A DNA stretch of 64,000 bases from Xiheimicrobium sp033763395 (GTDB taxonomy: Bacteria; Myxococcota; Myxococcia; Myxococcales; Myxococcaceae), in assembly GCA_033763395.1 (NCBI GenBank), contig JANRKQ010000111.1:14544-78543 (forward strand), written 5' to 3'. Under the pieces are notes generated by a model, which worked only from the letters and a program-made list of their open reading frames with translations, had not been told where the DNA came from and made no database searches. The first letter of the stretch is position 1. The number at the start of each line of letters is the position of its first letter. The position numbers and the translations under genes were made by a program. Shown here piece after piece: positions 8,001 through 16,670 of this stretch.

Positions 8001-10119
8001 AGCCGTGGGTGGTGCCGTGCTGACGGCGCCGTCGGGCAGCGCGTGGAACGAAACGGTCGAGGGCCAGCTCGGCTGGGCGCTGCAGCTCATGCGTGAGCTC
8101 TCTCCCGTGCTGCGGGCCACTCCTGGCGCGTTCGTCGCGGCCGTGAGTCGTCGCGACGGCGCCTTTGGGTTCGGTGGGGGGACGACGGCGCACCCCCTCG
8201 CGGGCGCGATGAACGGCCTGGTGAAGACCCTGGCGCTCGAGTGGCCCGAAGTGCGCTGCCAGAGCCTCGACGTGTCGCCGCTGTGGGCCCTCGAAGACGC
8301 GGCGGCCGTGCTGGTGGATGAGCTGGCGAGTGACGGCCCGAGCGAGCTGGGGCTGGGGCCCGCGGGGCGCGTGACCCTGGCCCTGCGTGAGTCCTCGGTG
8401 TCCGGTGGCCGGGTGCCGCTCCAGCCGAAGGACGTCGTGGTGGTGACGGGCGGCGCACGCGGCGTCACCGCCGACTGCGCGAAGGCGCTCGCCGAGGCCT
8501 CGGGCGCGACCCTGGTGCTCCTCGGTCGCACGGCGGCGCCGACCACCGAGCCGGAGTGGCTCGCGAGCGCCAGAGATGAAGCCGCCGTGAAGCGGGTGCT
8601 CCTCGAGCGGGCACCTGCGGGCAACCGGCCGAGCCCACGCCAGCTCGCTGAGTCATCGCGCGCGGTGCTCGCGGCCCGTGACATTCGGACGACGCTCGAG
8701 TCGATGGCGCAGCGGGGCGTGACGGCCGAGTACCGGCAGGTCGACGTGCGCGACGCCGAGTCCGTCTCGACGGTGCTCCGCGAGGTGCGCGAGTCGGTCG
8801 GGCCGATTCGAGGCGTGGTGCACGGCGCTGGTGTGCTCCGCGACAAGCGCATCGAGGACAAGCGCGACGACGACTTCCAGCAGGTGCTCGACCCGAAGAT
8901 CGGCGGGCTCCGCGCGGTGCTCGACGCGACTCGGAGCGACGAGCTCGCCGTGTTGGCCCTGTTCTCGTCGGTGAGCGGCCGCTTCGGGCGCCGGGGACAG
9001 TCCGACTACGCGCTGGCGAACCAGGCCCTCGTGTCGGTGGCGCAGGCCGAGGCGCTTCGTCGACCGTCGTGCCGTGTCGTCGCGCTCGACTGGGGCCCGT
9101 GGGCGGGCGGCATGGTGACGCCAGCGCTCGAGGCCACCTTCCGGGCCGAGGGCATCTCGCTCATCCCGCTGGCGGCGGGCGCGCGCGCCTTCGTCGAAGA
9201 GCTCTCGGTAGACGCGCTTGGGCCCCGAGAGGTGGTGCTGAGCGCGGGCTTCGGTGACGCCGCCGAGGCTGGCTGGTCGCTCGTCGCTGCCGAGCGGGTG
9301 GAGCGCTCGTGGCCCGTGCTGGCGGATCACCGGCTCAATGGGAAGCCGGTGCTGCCCTTCGCGGTGTCGCTCGAGTGGTTCACCCGAGCCGCCCGCGCGC
9401 TGTCCGATGGTCGCGCGGGGATCGAGCTCGACGACGTGCGCGTGCTGCGCGGCGTGACCTTCGACGACGAGCGGGAAGAGCTGTCGATCTGGTCTGGGCG
9501 CCCTGAGCGCCGCGGTGAGGCGGTGGCGATTCCCCTCGAGCTGCGCAACCGGAAGGACGTGGTGCACGTGCGCGGCGTCGCGGTGCTTCGCGACGTGCCG
9601 GCGCCCGTCGATGGCGGGGTGGCTCCACAGAAGGTGGGCCCTTTCGTGACCGCGGTGAGCGAGCTGTACGCCAGCCAGCTCTTCCACGGGCCGTCGCTCT
9701 GGGCGATCCGCTCGATCGAGGCGCTCGGCGAAGACGGCATGCAGCTGACGCTCAAGGCCCACCCGAGCTCGGAGCGGCTGGTGCCCGGCCCCTCACGGCC
9801 GTGGGCCATCGATCCGCTCGTGGTCGACGGGTTGTTCCAGGCGTTGATCGTCTGGTCCCGCGCCCGGCTGGGAGCGCCGTGCCTTCCATCGAAGGTTGGC
9901 GCGCTCAAGTGCCTCGCCGCCCCAACGCCGGGCGACGTCAAGGCGACCATCCGCGTTCGTTCGGCAGAGGGCTCGACCGTGATCGCCGACGTCGAGCTGT
10001 TCGACGCGGCCCAGGTGCGCTTCGCCGTGCTCGAAGGCGCCGAGGCGACCGTGAGCAGCACGCTCAATCGCGCGTTCGCGGCTGACGCGGCCATCGTTCA
10101 GCCGACTCCGCAGGCATGA
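2014..10119 (+). CDS. PUFA synthase subunit: enoyl reductase fused to KS-AT-ACPx3-KR-DH
   Basis: A 2701-residue iterative PUFA/polyketide-type synthase. Residues 1-555 are a PfaD-like FMN enoyl reductase (ANGIAS, GGHTDNRP with H267, AAGGLATP). The ketosynthase spans about 570-1025 with C770 in DAACASS and H905 and H945. The malonyl acyltransferase spans about 1125-1440 with S1219 in GHSYG. A Pro/Ala linker with a helical stretch (about 1530-1575) follows. Three ACPs carry the DLGIDSIKR motif with phosphopantetheine serines S1676, S1768 and S1858. The ketoreductase (TGGARG at 2145-2150, Y2332, N2336) is followed by a PKS-type dehydratase with H2439 in HxxxGxxxxP and D2605 in DxxxQ. In known systems the enoyl reductase is usually a separate protein (PfaD, or Pfa1 in Sorangium); here it is N-terminal to the PfaA/Pfa2 part. 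The start is GTG, with AAGGAG at 2001-2006. Confidence 0.95.
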   Translation: MTRSPLAAHSLGAFTPGAFTPRTGPGAFRELLAQVGSAVSVVDVGGRPAIATGGSAVMGVVAQEGQLALLGHAPSLTPDRLGDRTFTAAYGLRAPYVVGEMANGIASEALVEASARAGLLGIFGAAGLTVPRVTQALDRLQVLEGLPWGINLIHSPDDQALEAALVELFLARRVRVVSASAYLDLTQPLVKWRLAGIHRDATGAIVTNRLIAKVSRVEVARKFLEPAPERFVSALVASGALTAEQATLAAQVPMADDVTCEADSGGHTDNRPLVLLLPAIQALRDEICQQRGYLRRPRIGAAGGLATPASVASAFAMGAAYVVTGSINQATREAGTSDLVRQLLAQASSTDVAMAPAADMFEMGVKVQVLTRGTLFAVRAQRLYELYRTHESIAALPPAIRAELESKYFRTTLEAAWEGCERFFRERDPAQLEKAAKEPKHQLALLFRAYLGQASKWANEGVGDRALDFQVWCGPAMGGFNAWAKGSVLERWDARDVVTIAQNLLVGACVLTRVAALRAQGVVLPAEVEAFAPRTRAELDALVQVETAAAPVVAATTPSADVTGPRRKEPIAIVGIGALFPKAENLSSLWRLLRTGQDAVGDVPATHFALADYFDADQKAPDMTYARRGAFLSATPFDPTEFGIPPAILEATDTSQLLSLVVAKMALEDAGYPEDGGWDRSRTSVLLGVTGTQELVISLGARLGHPHWKKALSDAGVDEATAKDVVERIGASYVGWQENSFPGLLGNVVAGRIANRFDLGGTNCVVDAACASSLGALHLGLAELESGRADMVLTGGVDTLNDIFMHMCFSKTPALSPTGDARPFSDRADGTLLGEGVGMVVLKRLSDAERDGDRVYALIRGLGTSSDGRAKSIYAPLSKGQARALKAAYRDANVRPRDIGLLEAHGTGTKAGDAAEFEGLVSVFREDSSDAPWCALGSVKSQVGHTKAAAGAAGLIKAALALHHKVLPPTIKIDRPNPALKIDESPFSLPTSARPWLRSARGPRLAAVSSFGFGGSNFHTVLEEYADQRAEPAWDGSVEIVALSAPDAAALSAKVQQAMQARDVAAFAAESRANFKPDAALRLLAVVEAGRSLASVFEPVLQKVTAGQAFSTPDGVMLGVGPVRGGLAFLFPGQGSQHVDMLRDVATVFPEVLASVDAMPEVAAQIYPLPTFDPERQREREAALTKTNVAQPAIGLVSRGLLRVLARFGVSPALVAGHSYGELVALHAAGVLSAHAFEEASRTRGALMAGDGSDLGTMLAVLAPLSDVERLLADEKLELVLANRNGPAQGVLSGARVEIDRAEAACKARGLRATRLNVGAAFHSPLVAGAAKAFAEALAKCSFERATVPVIANTTAEAYPSEAASARAMLAQQLAHPVRFDAVVERLYALGARTFVEVGPRSALTGMVKAILGERAFTAVAVDAQTKRGGVFEVAVVLARLAAEGHPVRLSEWQRPARPPRWVNRPPRVPKMTVPLTGANYRSPVTPKPRVMKRAPAVAQQANGVHVNGKNGTNGVHPVQAPVVQAPASSPDALRVYQENLRALQALQEQTARVHQLFLEGQLAAQQNVAALLTGQAMPALPIPPMSVPALPAPAPTLPVQTVAQPVSAPVAPAPMNGSSAPVTTALAAPALKKDPAPVTADVVPLLLQVVSEATGYPVETLALGMDLEADLGIDSIKRVEILSMLSRRVPGAPSVNPEKLGSLRTLQQVADFVKGSSATVAPGPAPVAAPAVDAKTTLLTTVGELTGYPVETLSLEMDLEADLGIDSIKRVEILSLLSRRIPGAPSVNPEKLSGLKTLKHVLEFIGSVAPAPVAAAAPGPGADTSGVLLSTVAELTGYPVETLSLSMDLEADLGIDSIKRVEILSLLSRRIPNAPSVDPEKLSGLRTLEQVLAFVAGSGAVVKPAEPAAAPVPPSVAHPEVLLIERASSSATAATVQRRVVVPVRARVSTSAVKWPAAPIVVTDHDPALAAALVKALSRAGQAAQLVSAGGALPQAVGGAVLTAPSGSAWNETVEGQLGWALQLMRELSPVLRATPGAFVAAVSRRDGAFGFGGGTTAHPLAGAMNGLVKTLALEWPEVRCQSLDVSPLWALEDAAAVLVDELASDGPSELGLGPAGRVTLALRESSVSGGRVPLQPKDVVVVTGGARGVTADCAKALAEASGATLVLLGRTAAPTTEPEWLASARDEAAVKRVLLERAPAGNRPSPRQLAESSRAVLAARDIRTTLESMAQRGVTAEYRQVDVRDAESVSTVLREVRESVGPIRGVVHGAGVLRDKRIEDKRDDDFQQVLDPKIGGLRAVLDATRSDELAVLALFSSVSGRFGRRGQSDYALANQALVSVAQAEALRRPSCRVVALDWGPWAGGMVTPALEATFRAEGISLIPLAAGARAFVEELSVDALGPREVVLSAGFGDAAEAGWSLVAAERVERSWPVLADHRLNGKPVLPFAVSLEWFTRAARALSDGRAGIELDDVRVLRGVTFDDEREELSIWSGRPERRGEAVAIPLELRNRKDVVHVRGVAVLRDVPAPVDGGVAPQKVGPFVTAVSELYASQLFHGPSLWAIRSIEALGEDGMQLTLKAHPSSERLVPGPSRPWAIDPLVVDGLFQALIVWSRARLGAPCLPSKVGALKCLAAPTPGDVKATIRVRSAEGSTVIADVELFDAAQVRFAVLEGAEATVSSTLNRAFAADAAIVQPTPQA

Positions 10120-13100
10120 CGGCGGCACGGGCCATCGCCATCGTCGGGTTGGGAGGCCGGTTCCCGGGCGCTCCGTCACCGGACGCCTTGTGGGAGCTCG
10201 TGGCCGCGGGGCGCTCGGCGGTGCGCGAGGTGCCGGCTGGGCGCTGGCCGGTCGTGCCTGAGCGCGTCGTCGATGCGGCCGGCGGCGTCGATCGGGCGAG
10301 GTCGCAGCGCGCGGCCTTTCTGGAGCCGTTCGAGCTGGACGTGCCGGGCGTCGACGTCGATCGTTCGAGGCTCACGCCGCTGACGAAGCTCGTGCTCCAG
10401 GTGGCGGCGGACGCGCTGGGTTCCACCCTTGGGTCGGTCGATCGGTCGAAGATGGGCGCGATCGTCGCGAACATCGCGCTGCCGACCGACGGGGCCTCGC
10501 TCTGGGCCGAGCAGGTGCTGATGCCGCACGTGCTCGAGGGCGCGCGCGTCGTGGGAGATCCACACGAAGCGTTCCCGACCTCGGCGCCGATTGGAGAGGT
10601 CGCCAGGCTGCTGGGGCTCGGCAAGGGCGCCTGGACGCTCGACGCCGCCTGCGCGTCGTCGCTGTATGCGATTCACCTCGCGTGTCTCGAGCTCGAGTCC
10701 GGGCGCGCGGCGGCGATGTTGGCTGGCGGTGTGTCACTCGCCCAGTCGCTCTACACGCAGATCGGCTTTACGCAGCTTCAGGCGCTCTCTCCAACCGGCG
10801 TGTGCGCGCCGTTCTCGAGCTCGGCCGATGGGCTCGTGGTGGGCGAGGGCGCCGGGCTCGTGGTGCTCAAGCGGCTCGAGGACGCTCGCCGAGACGGAGA
10901 TCGGGTGCTCGGGGTCATTCGCGGCATCGGGCTGTCGAACGACGTCGGCGGTTCGCTGCTGTCCCCTGATTCAGAAGGGCAGCTGCGGGCCATGCGCGCC
11001 GCGTACGCCGAAGCGGGCTGGCGCCCCTCGTCCGTTCAGCTCGTCGAGTGCCATGGCACGGGCACGCCGCGGGGCGATCACGTCGAGCTGAGCAGCCTCG
11101 CGACGCTGTTCGACGGGGCTCGGCCGGTGATCGGATCGGTCAAGAGCAACGTCGGTCACCTGCTCACGGCCGCTGGCATCGCCGGGCTGACGAAGGTGCT
11201 CAAGGCCTTCGAGCGGGGCACGCTGGCGCCGACGGCCAACGTCCGTTCGCCGGCCCCGGCAGCCGCGCCGTTCGAGCTCTTGCATGAGCCGCGCGCGTGG
11301 AAGACGGACGGACCCAGGCGCGCCGCGGTGTCAGGCTTCGGCTTTGGCGGAATCAACGCGCACCTGCTGATCGAGGCTGGTGACCTGGGTGGAGAGGCGC
11401 CTCGCGTCGAGGTGAGCGAGGAGCCCATCGCCATCATCGGGGTCGGCGCGCGGATCGGCTCGCTCGACGGCGTGGAGGCGATCTCGGCGGCGCTCGTCGA
11501 CGGCGACTTGGGCCTTCGTCCACGGCCTGCGAGGCGGTGGCGTGTGCCCGATCTCGATGCGCTCCAGGGTGCCTGGATCGAGGCGCTCGAGCTTCCCATC
11601 GGCCGCTTCAAGGTGCCGCCGCTCGAGCTGCCCTCGGTGCTGCCGCAGCAGTTGCTCATGCTGCAGGTCGCGGCTGAGGCCGTCGAACGAGCCGGTGGAC
11701 TCGGAGACGCGCCCCGGGTGCGAACGGGCGCCGTCGTCGGCATCGCGCTCGATCTCGAGACGACGTCGTTTCACGTGCGCTGGGTGCTCGAACGTCACGC
11801 CCGCGCGGCGCTGGTTCGTGCGGGGCTCGACGTCAACGAGGCGGAGCTGGCGGCGTGGCTGGAGCGGGCCTCGGCCCTGGTGAGCGCGCCCCTCGATGCG
11901 CAGCGGGTGCTCGGCGCCCTCGGTGGCATCGTCACCAGCCGCCTCGCGCGTGAGCTCTCGCTGGGCGGGCCGAGCTTCGGCGTTCAGGCCGAAGAGGCCA
12001 GCGGACTGCGGGCGCTCGAGGTGGCGGCGCGGCTGCTCCAGCGCAGAGACGTCGACTGCATGGTGGTAGGCGCGGTCGATCTGGCCGGCGACGTTCGGCG
12101 CGTGGTGGCTGCTCGTCGGCTCGGCGAAGCCCGCCCGCCAGCCGAGGCCGGGGTCGCGCTCGTGGTGAAGCGCCTGTCGGACGCTCATCGTGACGGCGAT
12201 CGCGTGCTGGCCGTGGTGCGTGACGTCGAGGCGCAGCTGGATCGCGCGGCGGTCGAGGCTGGCCGCTTCGGAGACGCTGGAGCCGCCTCGGGCCTGGTGG
12301 CGCTCCTCGTCGAGACGCTCGCGATTCACCACCGCGTCCTCCCGGGAGCACGCGCGACGCCGTGGGCGAGCGAGGGTGGCCCCAGGCGACGCACGGTGCG
12401 GCAGCCCTCGATGGATGGCACCACGGTGTCGGTGTCGCTCGAGCAGGCGCCGAACGATCGCCCGCGCGCGATCCGTGAGGGTCGTCGACCCGCCGGCCTC
12501 TTCCTCGTCTCGTCCGGCTCCGTGGAGGCGCTGCGCACGCTGGCTCGCGAGCAGGCCACGACGTCGATCGATCGGCTCGCCGCCGAGTGGTTCCAGCGAA
12601 CGGGGCCCCAGGGCGGAGCGTCGGCGATCGTCGCGGCATCGGTGGCCCAGCTGACCGAGCGCCTCTCAAAGCCGCTCCCCGCGCTCCGGACGATCGAGGG
12701 TGAGCTGGCCTTCGTGTTTCCAGGCTCGGGGAGTCACTACGACGGCATGGGCGAGTCGCTCCCGCTGTCGTTCCCGCTCGCGCTCGAGCAGCTCGGCCGG
12801 GAGGTGAAGGACTTCTCACGGCACCTCTTCCCCCGAATGACGCCCGGGCCGGCTGGTCTCGCCGATCTGATCGTGAAGCAGGTGACCCACGGGCTGGTGA
12901 CGCACGACGCGCTCTCGTTGCTGGGTGTGAAGGCGCAGGCCTACCTGGGCTACAGCCTCGGAGAGTCCGCGGCGCTCTTTGCCTCTCGCACCTGGCGGGA
13001 TCGCGACGTGATGTTCAGCCGAACGCTCGAGAGCGCGCTCTTCCGCAGCGAGCTGACGAGCGATGGTTCGATCGTCCGCAATGCCTTTGGGCCGGACGCC

Positions 13101-16100
13101 GAGTGGGCCGTCGCGCTCGTGATGCGCCCGAAGTCCGAGGTGCAGGCGCAGCTGACAGGGACGGCGGCGTTGCTGATTGTCAACGCGCCCAGCGAGTGCG
13201 TGATCGGTGGTCGGCGCGACGACGTACGCGCGGTGGTGGGACGGCTCGGAGGCGCTGCGGTGTTCCTCGAGGGCGTTCCGTTCGTGCACCTGCCTGCGAT
13301 CGAGCCGGTCAAGGACGCGTATCGGGCGCTCCACGTGCTGCCCACGACGCCCCGGCCGGACGTGCGGATCTACAGCTGCGGCTGGGCGAGGGCCTACGAG
13401 CCGACCGAGGCCCGGTGCGCCGACTCGGTGCTCGCCAACGCGATGCACGGGTTCGATTTCACCGCGCTCATCGAGCAGGCGTGGCGTGACGGGGTGCGGG
13501 TGTTCGTCGAGCCCGGGCCCCAGGGGTCGTGTACGCGAATGATCGGCCGCATCCTCGGAGAACGTCCGCACGTCGCCGTCGCGGCGTGCCAGCGCGGACA
13601 GGACGGGTACGTCTCGCTGCTCGAGGCCGTTGCGCAGGTGGCGAACACGGGGCGCCCGGTCGATCTCGCGCCGCTCTATGCCGAGACGCCAGGTGTCGCG
13701 CGGCCACGGTGGACGAAGACGGTGCGCATCGAGCTCGGAGGCGCGCCCCTGCAGCCGTTGCCGCTACCGGGTGCCTCAGCCCCGCGGTCGACGGCGTCGG
13801 TGGGGGCGACGGGCCTGCGTGATTCGCGAACGGATGGAGCGCGGCCGCTGACGGCGAGCGCCCACCAGTCAGACGCTCCGGGGGCCTCGGCGTCGCAGCT
13901 GATGCGAATGACGACGTTTGCCCCGGGACGCACGGTGAACGGCGACGCCGCGCACAGCTCCGAGATCACGCTTGCCGGTCAAGGTCTCGCGATGCGCTCG
14001 ACTGTTTCGGGGCCGAGTGAGAGCACCATCAATGGCGGCGCGCACCAGGTCGACTCGGCGCCCGTGGCAACGCAGCTCACCGGTTTCCTGGCGGTCAACG
14101 AGGCGACGGCGAAGGCGCACGCGAGGTTCCTCGAAGCGTCGCGCCAGTCGATCGCGTTGCAGACGCAGATCCTCGCGCTGCAGCGCGCTGCACTTCATGG
14201 AGGGGCGCCGGTCGTCGAAGTTCCGCCGGGACACGGAGCCGAGCTGAGCGAGTTCGTCGCTCCATTGCCCCCGCAGCCACTTGCCGCCGAGCGCCGTGAG
14301 GTCGCCCCACGCTTCGACCGTGCGCTCTGTCTCGAGTTCGCCATCGGCAAGCTGGCGAAGGTGCTCGGCCCCCAGTTCGCGGCGGTCGACGCCTTCCCGA
14401 CGCGAGTCCGCCTCCCGGACGAGCCGCTCATGCTGGTCGACCGGATCGTCGACGTCGAAGGCGAGCCCGGCAGCCTCACCTCGGGTCGCTGCATCACCGA
14501 GCATGACGTCCACCCAGGCGCCTGGTACCTCGACGGTGGCCGCGTGCCGGTGTGCATCAGCGTCGAGGCGGGGCAGGCCGACCTCTTCCTGAGCGCGTAC
14601 CTGGGCATCGACCTGCAGACGAAGGGCGAGCGCGTGTACCGGCTCCTCGACGCGAAGGTGCTGTTCCACCGCGATCTGCCCCGAGCGGGCGAGGTCATTC
14701 GGTACGACATCCGCATCGATCGGTTCGTCCGACAAGGTGACACCTGGCTCTTCTTCTTCCGGTTCGACGGCACCATCGACGGTGAGCCCTTCATCACGAT
14801 GTTCGACGGCTGCGCGGGCTTCTTCAGCCGGGAGCAGCTCGACCAGGGCAAGGGCATCGTCGCCGAGAGCAGGAAGGCGCGACCCTCCCGCGCGTCCCGG
14901 CTGGGGGCCGACTTCACGCCCTTCACGCCACTCACCCCGCACGGCCGCGCGACGCTGAACGAGGCGCAGGTGGAGGCGCTCCGCAGCGGGGCGCTCGACG
15001 TGGCGTTCGGGCGGACGTTCCCGATTCGTTCGTTGTCGCCGGCGCTCCGGTTGCCCTCTGGGCGAATGCACCTCGTCGACCGCATCCTCGAGCTCGACAC
15101 CGAGGGCGGCGCCGCGCGGTTGGGGCTGGTGATCGGAGAGCACGATGTCTCGCCCGACGCCTGGTACTTGACGTGTCACTTCAGCGACGACCCCGTGATG
15201 CCGGGGACGCTCATGTACGAGTGCTGCCTGCACACGCTGCGGGTGCTCCTGCTCCGGCTCGGGTGGATCGATGACGCCACCGACGTCGACCTCCACTACG
15301 CCCCGGTCGAGGGGCAGGCGAGCCAGCTCAAGTGCCGCGGCCAGGTGCTCCAGTCGACGAAGCGCGTGCAGTACCGCGTGGAGATCGACGAGATCGGCTA
15401 CGGCCCGGAGCCGTACGTCATCGCGACCGCCTCGATGTTCGCCGACGGCAAGCACGTGGTGCAGATGGACGGCATGTCGGTGCGCATCCGCGGGCTGACG
15501 CGGGAGCGGCTCGAGGCCCTCTGGGGACCGCCGAGCGCGCAGGCGCCGGTCTTCTCCCGAGAGCAGATCATCGAGTACTGCGAAGGGCAGCCGTCGAAGT
15601 GTTTCGGGCCCGCGTACGCCCCCTTCGATCACGGGGGGCGCCGGCTCGCGCGCCTGCCGCGAGACCCGTTCCGTTTCATCGATCGCGTGACGGCCTGCGA
15701 CGCGAAGCCCCTCGTCATGGAGCCCGGCGGGTGGCTCACGTGTCAATACGACGTGCCGCCCGAGGCCTGGTACTTCTCGGCCAACCGGCAGCGCGCGATG
15801 CCGTTCTCGGTGCTGCTCGAGGCCGCGTTGCAGCCGTGTGGGTTCCTCGCGGCGCACGTCGGCTCGGCCTTGACGACACCCGACACGCTGAGCTTCCGCA
15901 ACCTGGACGGCTCGGCGACGGTGCTGCGCGAGGTGCGCTCCGACGTGGGGACGCTGACGATGCGCGCGCGGCTCACCAAGGTGTCTCGCGCGGGCGGCAT
16001 GTTGCTCCAGTCGTTCGACTTCGAGGTGCTCGACCGCGACGGGCCGGTGTACCGGGGTGACACCGGCTTCGGCTTCTTCCCGCCCGCGGCGTTGGCGCAG

Positions 16101-16670
16101 CAGGTCGGCATTCGGGGCGGTGCGGCGTGGCCCCTGGCGGCCGGGCGCTCGTTCGGGCTGCCGATGGAGCCACCGCTCGGGCCCGGCGACGCGACGAGCC
16201 GGAAGGGGGCGGGGCTCCAGCTGCCCGCGCGCGCGTACGCGATGATCGAGACGATCGACTCGCTCTCACTCGAGGGCGGCGCGCACGGGCTCGGCAGCGT
16301 CGGCGGCTCGAAGCGGGTCGATCCCGCCGAGTGGTTCTTCGCCGCGCACTTCTTCCAGGATCCCGTGATGCCGGGCTCGCTCGGGCTCGAGGCGCTCCAG
16401 CAGCTCCTGCTCGTGTACGCGCGCGAACGTTTTCCGGCGCTGCACGCGACGCACCGGCTTCAGTCGATGGCCGTGGGGCAGCCGCACGTCTGGCAGTACC
16501 GCGGGCAGGTCGTGCCGTCGAACGCGCTCGTCCAGGTGCAGGCGCAGGTGAAGCAGCTCGTCGACGGCGCCGAGCCCCTCATCGTCGCCGACGGGCAGCT
16601 GCTCTGCGACGGCAAGGTGATCTACGCGATGAAGGACTTCGCCGTGCGCCTCGTGCAGGAGGGCCGGTGA
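10116..16670 (+). CDS. PUFA synthase subunit: KS-CLF-AT-DH-DH (PfaC/Pfa3-like)
   Basis: A 2184-residue partner of the upstream synthase, starting at an ATG that overlaps its stop by 4 bases. Order: ketosynthase (1-435, C179 in DAACASS); chain-length-factor-like KS (436-760) with the catalytic Cys position occupied by Glu (QAEEAS, E627); acyltransferase (863-1175, S947 in GYSLGES), equivalent to PfaB; a low-complexity linker with a helical segment; then two FabA-like double hot-dog dehydratases (about 1425-1790 and 1820-2175) with catalytic His in HFSDDPVMPG (H1688) and HFFQDPVMPG (H2078). These place and isomerise the cis double bonds. The protein ends after the second dehydratase, so the acylglycerol-phosphate acyltransferase domain at the C-terminus of Sorangium Pfa3 is absent. 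Its stop overlaps the oleA start by one base (TGATG). Confidence 0.95.
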   Translation: MTAARAIAIVGLGGRFPGAPSPDALWELVAAGRSAVREVPAGRWPVVPERVVDAAGGVDRARSQRAAFLEPFELDVPGVDVDRSRLTPLTKLVLQVAADALGSTLGSVDRSKMGAIVANIALPTDGASLWAEQVLMPHVLEGARVVGDPHEAFPTSAPIGEVARLLGLGKGAWTLDAACASSLYAIHLACLELESGRAAAMLAGGVSLAQSLYTQIGFTQLQALSPTGVCAPFSSSADGLVVGEGAGLVVLKRLEDARRDGDRVLGVIRGIGLSNDVGGSLLSPDSEGQLRAMRAAYAEAGWRPSSVQLVECHGTGTPRGDHVELSSLATLFDGARPVIGSVKSNVGHLLTAAGIAGLTKVLKAFERGTLAPTANVRSPAPAAAPFELLHEPRAWKTDGPRRAAVSGFGFGGINAHLLIEAGDLGGEAPRVEVSEEPIAIIGVGARIGSLDGVEAISAALVDGDLGLRPRPARRWRVPDLDALQGAWIEALELPIGRFKVPPLELPSVLPQQLLMLQVAAEAVERAGGLGDAPRVRTGAVVGIALDLETTSFHVRWVLERHARAALVRAGLDVNEAELAAWLERASALVSAPLDAQRVLGALGGIVTSRLARELSLGGPSFGVQAEEASGLRALEVAARLLQRRDVDCMVVGAVDLAGDVRRVVAARRLGEARPPAEAGVALVVKRLSDAHRDGDRVLAVVRDVEAQLDRAAVEAGRFGDAGAASGLVALLVETLAIHHRVLPGARATPWASEGGPRRRTVRQPSMDGTTVSVSLEQAPNDRPRAIREGRRPAGLFLVSSGSVEALRTLAREQATTSIDRLAAEWFQRTGPQGGASAIVAASVAQLTERLSKPLPALRTIEGELAFVFPGSGSHYDGMGESLPLSFPLALEQLGREVKDFSRHLFPRMTPGPAGLADLIVKQVTHGLVTHDALSLLGVKAQAYLGYSLGESAALFASRTWRDRDVMFSRTLESALFRSELTSDGSIVRNAFGPDAEWAVALVMRPKSEVQAQLTGTAALLIVNAPSECVIGGRRDDVRAVVGRLGGAAVFLEGVPFVHLPAIEPVKDAYRALHVLPTTPRPDVRIYSCGWARAYEPTEARCADSVLANAMHGFDFTALIEQAWRDGVRVFVEPGPQGSCTRMIGRILGERPHVAVAACQRGQDGYVSLLEAVAQVANTGRPVDLAPLYAETPGVARPRWTKTVRIELGGAPLQPLPLPGASAPRSTASVGATGLRDSRTDGARPLTASAHQSDAPGASASQLMRMTTFAPGRTVNGDAAHSSEITLAGQGLAMRSTVSGPSESTINGGAHQVDSAPVATQLTGFLAVNEATAKAHARFLEASRQSIALQTQILALQRAALHGGAPVVEVPPGHGAELSEFVAPLPPQPLAAERREVAPRFDRALCLEFAIGKLAKVLGPQFAAVDAFPTRVRLPDEPLMLVDRIVDVEGEPGSLTSGRCITEHDVHPGAWYLDGGRVPVCISVEAGQADLFLSAYLGIDLQTKGERVYRLLDAKVLFHRDLPRAGEVIRYDIRIDRFVRQGDTWLFFFRFDGTIDGEPFITMFDGCAGFFSREQLDQGKGIVAESRKARPSRASRLGADFTPFTPLTPHGRATLNEAQVEALRSGALDVAFGRTFPIRSLSPALRLPSGRMHLVDRILELDTEGGAARLGLVIGEHDVSPDAWYLTCHFSDDPVMPGTLMYECCLHTLRVLLLRLGWIDDATDVDLHYAPVEGQASQLKCRGQVLQSTKRVQYRVEIDEIGYGPEPYVIATASMFADGKHVVQMDGMSVRIRGLTRERLEALWGPPSAQAPVFSREQIIEYCEGQPSKCFGPAYAPFDHGGRRLARLPRDPFRFIDRVTACDAKPLVMEPGGWLTCQYDVPPEAWYFSANRQRAMPFSVLLEAALQPCGFLAAHVGSALTTPDTLSFRNLDGSATVLREVRSDVGTLTMRARLTKVSRAGGMLLQSFDFEVLDRDGPVYRGDTGFGFFPPAALAQQVGIRGGAAWPLAAGRSFGLPMEPPLGPGDATSRKGAGLQLPARAYAMIETIDSLSLEGGAHGLGSVGGSKRVDPAEWFFAAHFFQDPVMPGSLGLEALQQLLLVYARERFPALHATHRLQSMAVGQPHVWQYRGQVVPSNALVQVQAQVKQLVDGAEPLIVADGQLLCDGKVIYAMKDFAVRLVQEGR

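Noticed and set aside
13869..15857. A 662-codon minus-strand open frame across the dehydratase region of the second synthase
   Set aside because: The plus strand here encodes the hot-dog domains with catalytic His motifs; the antisense frame has no recognisable domain.
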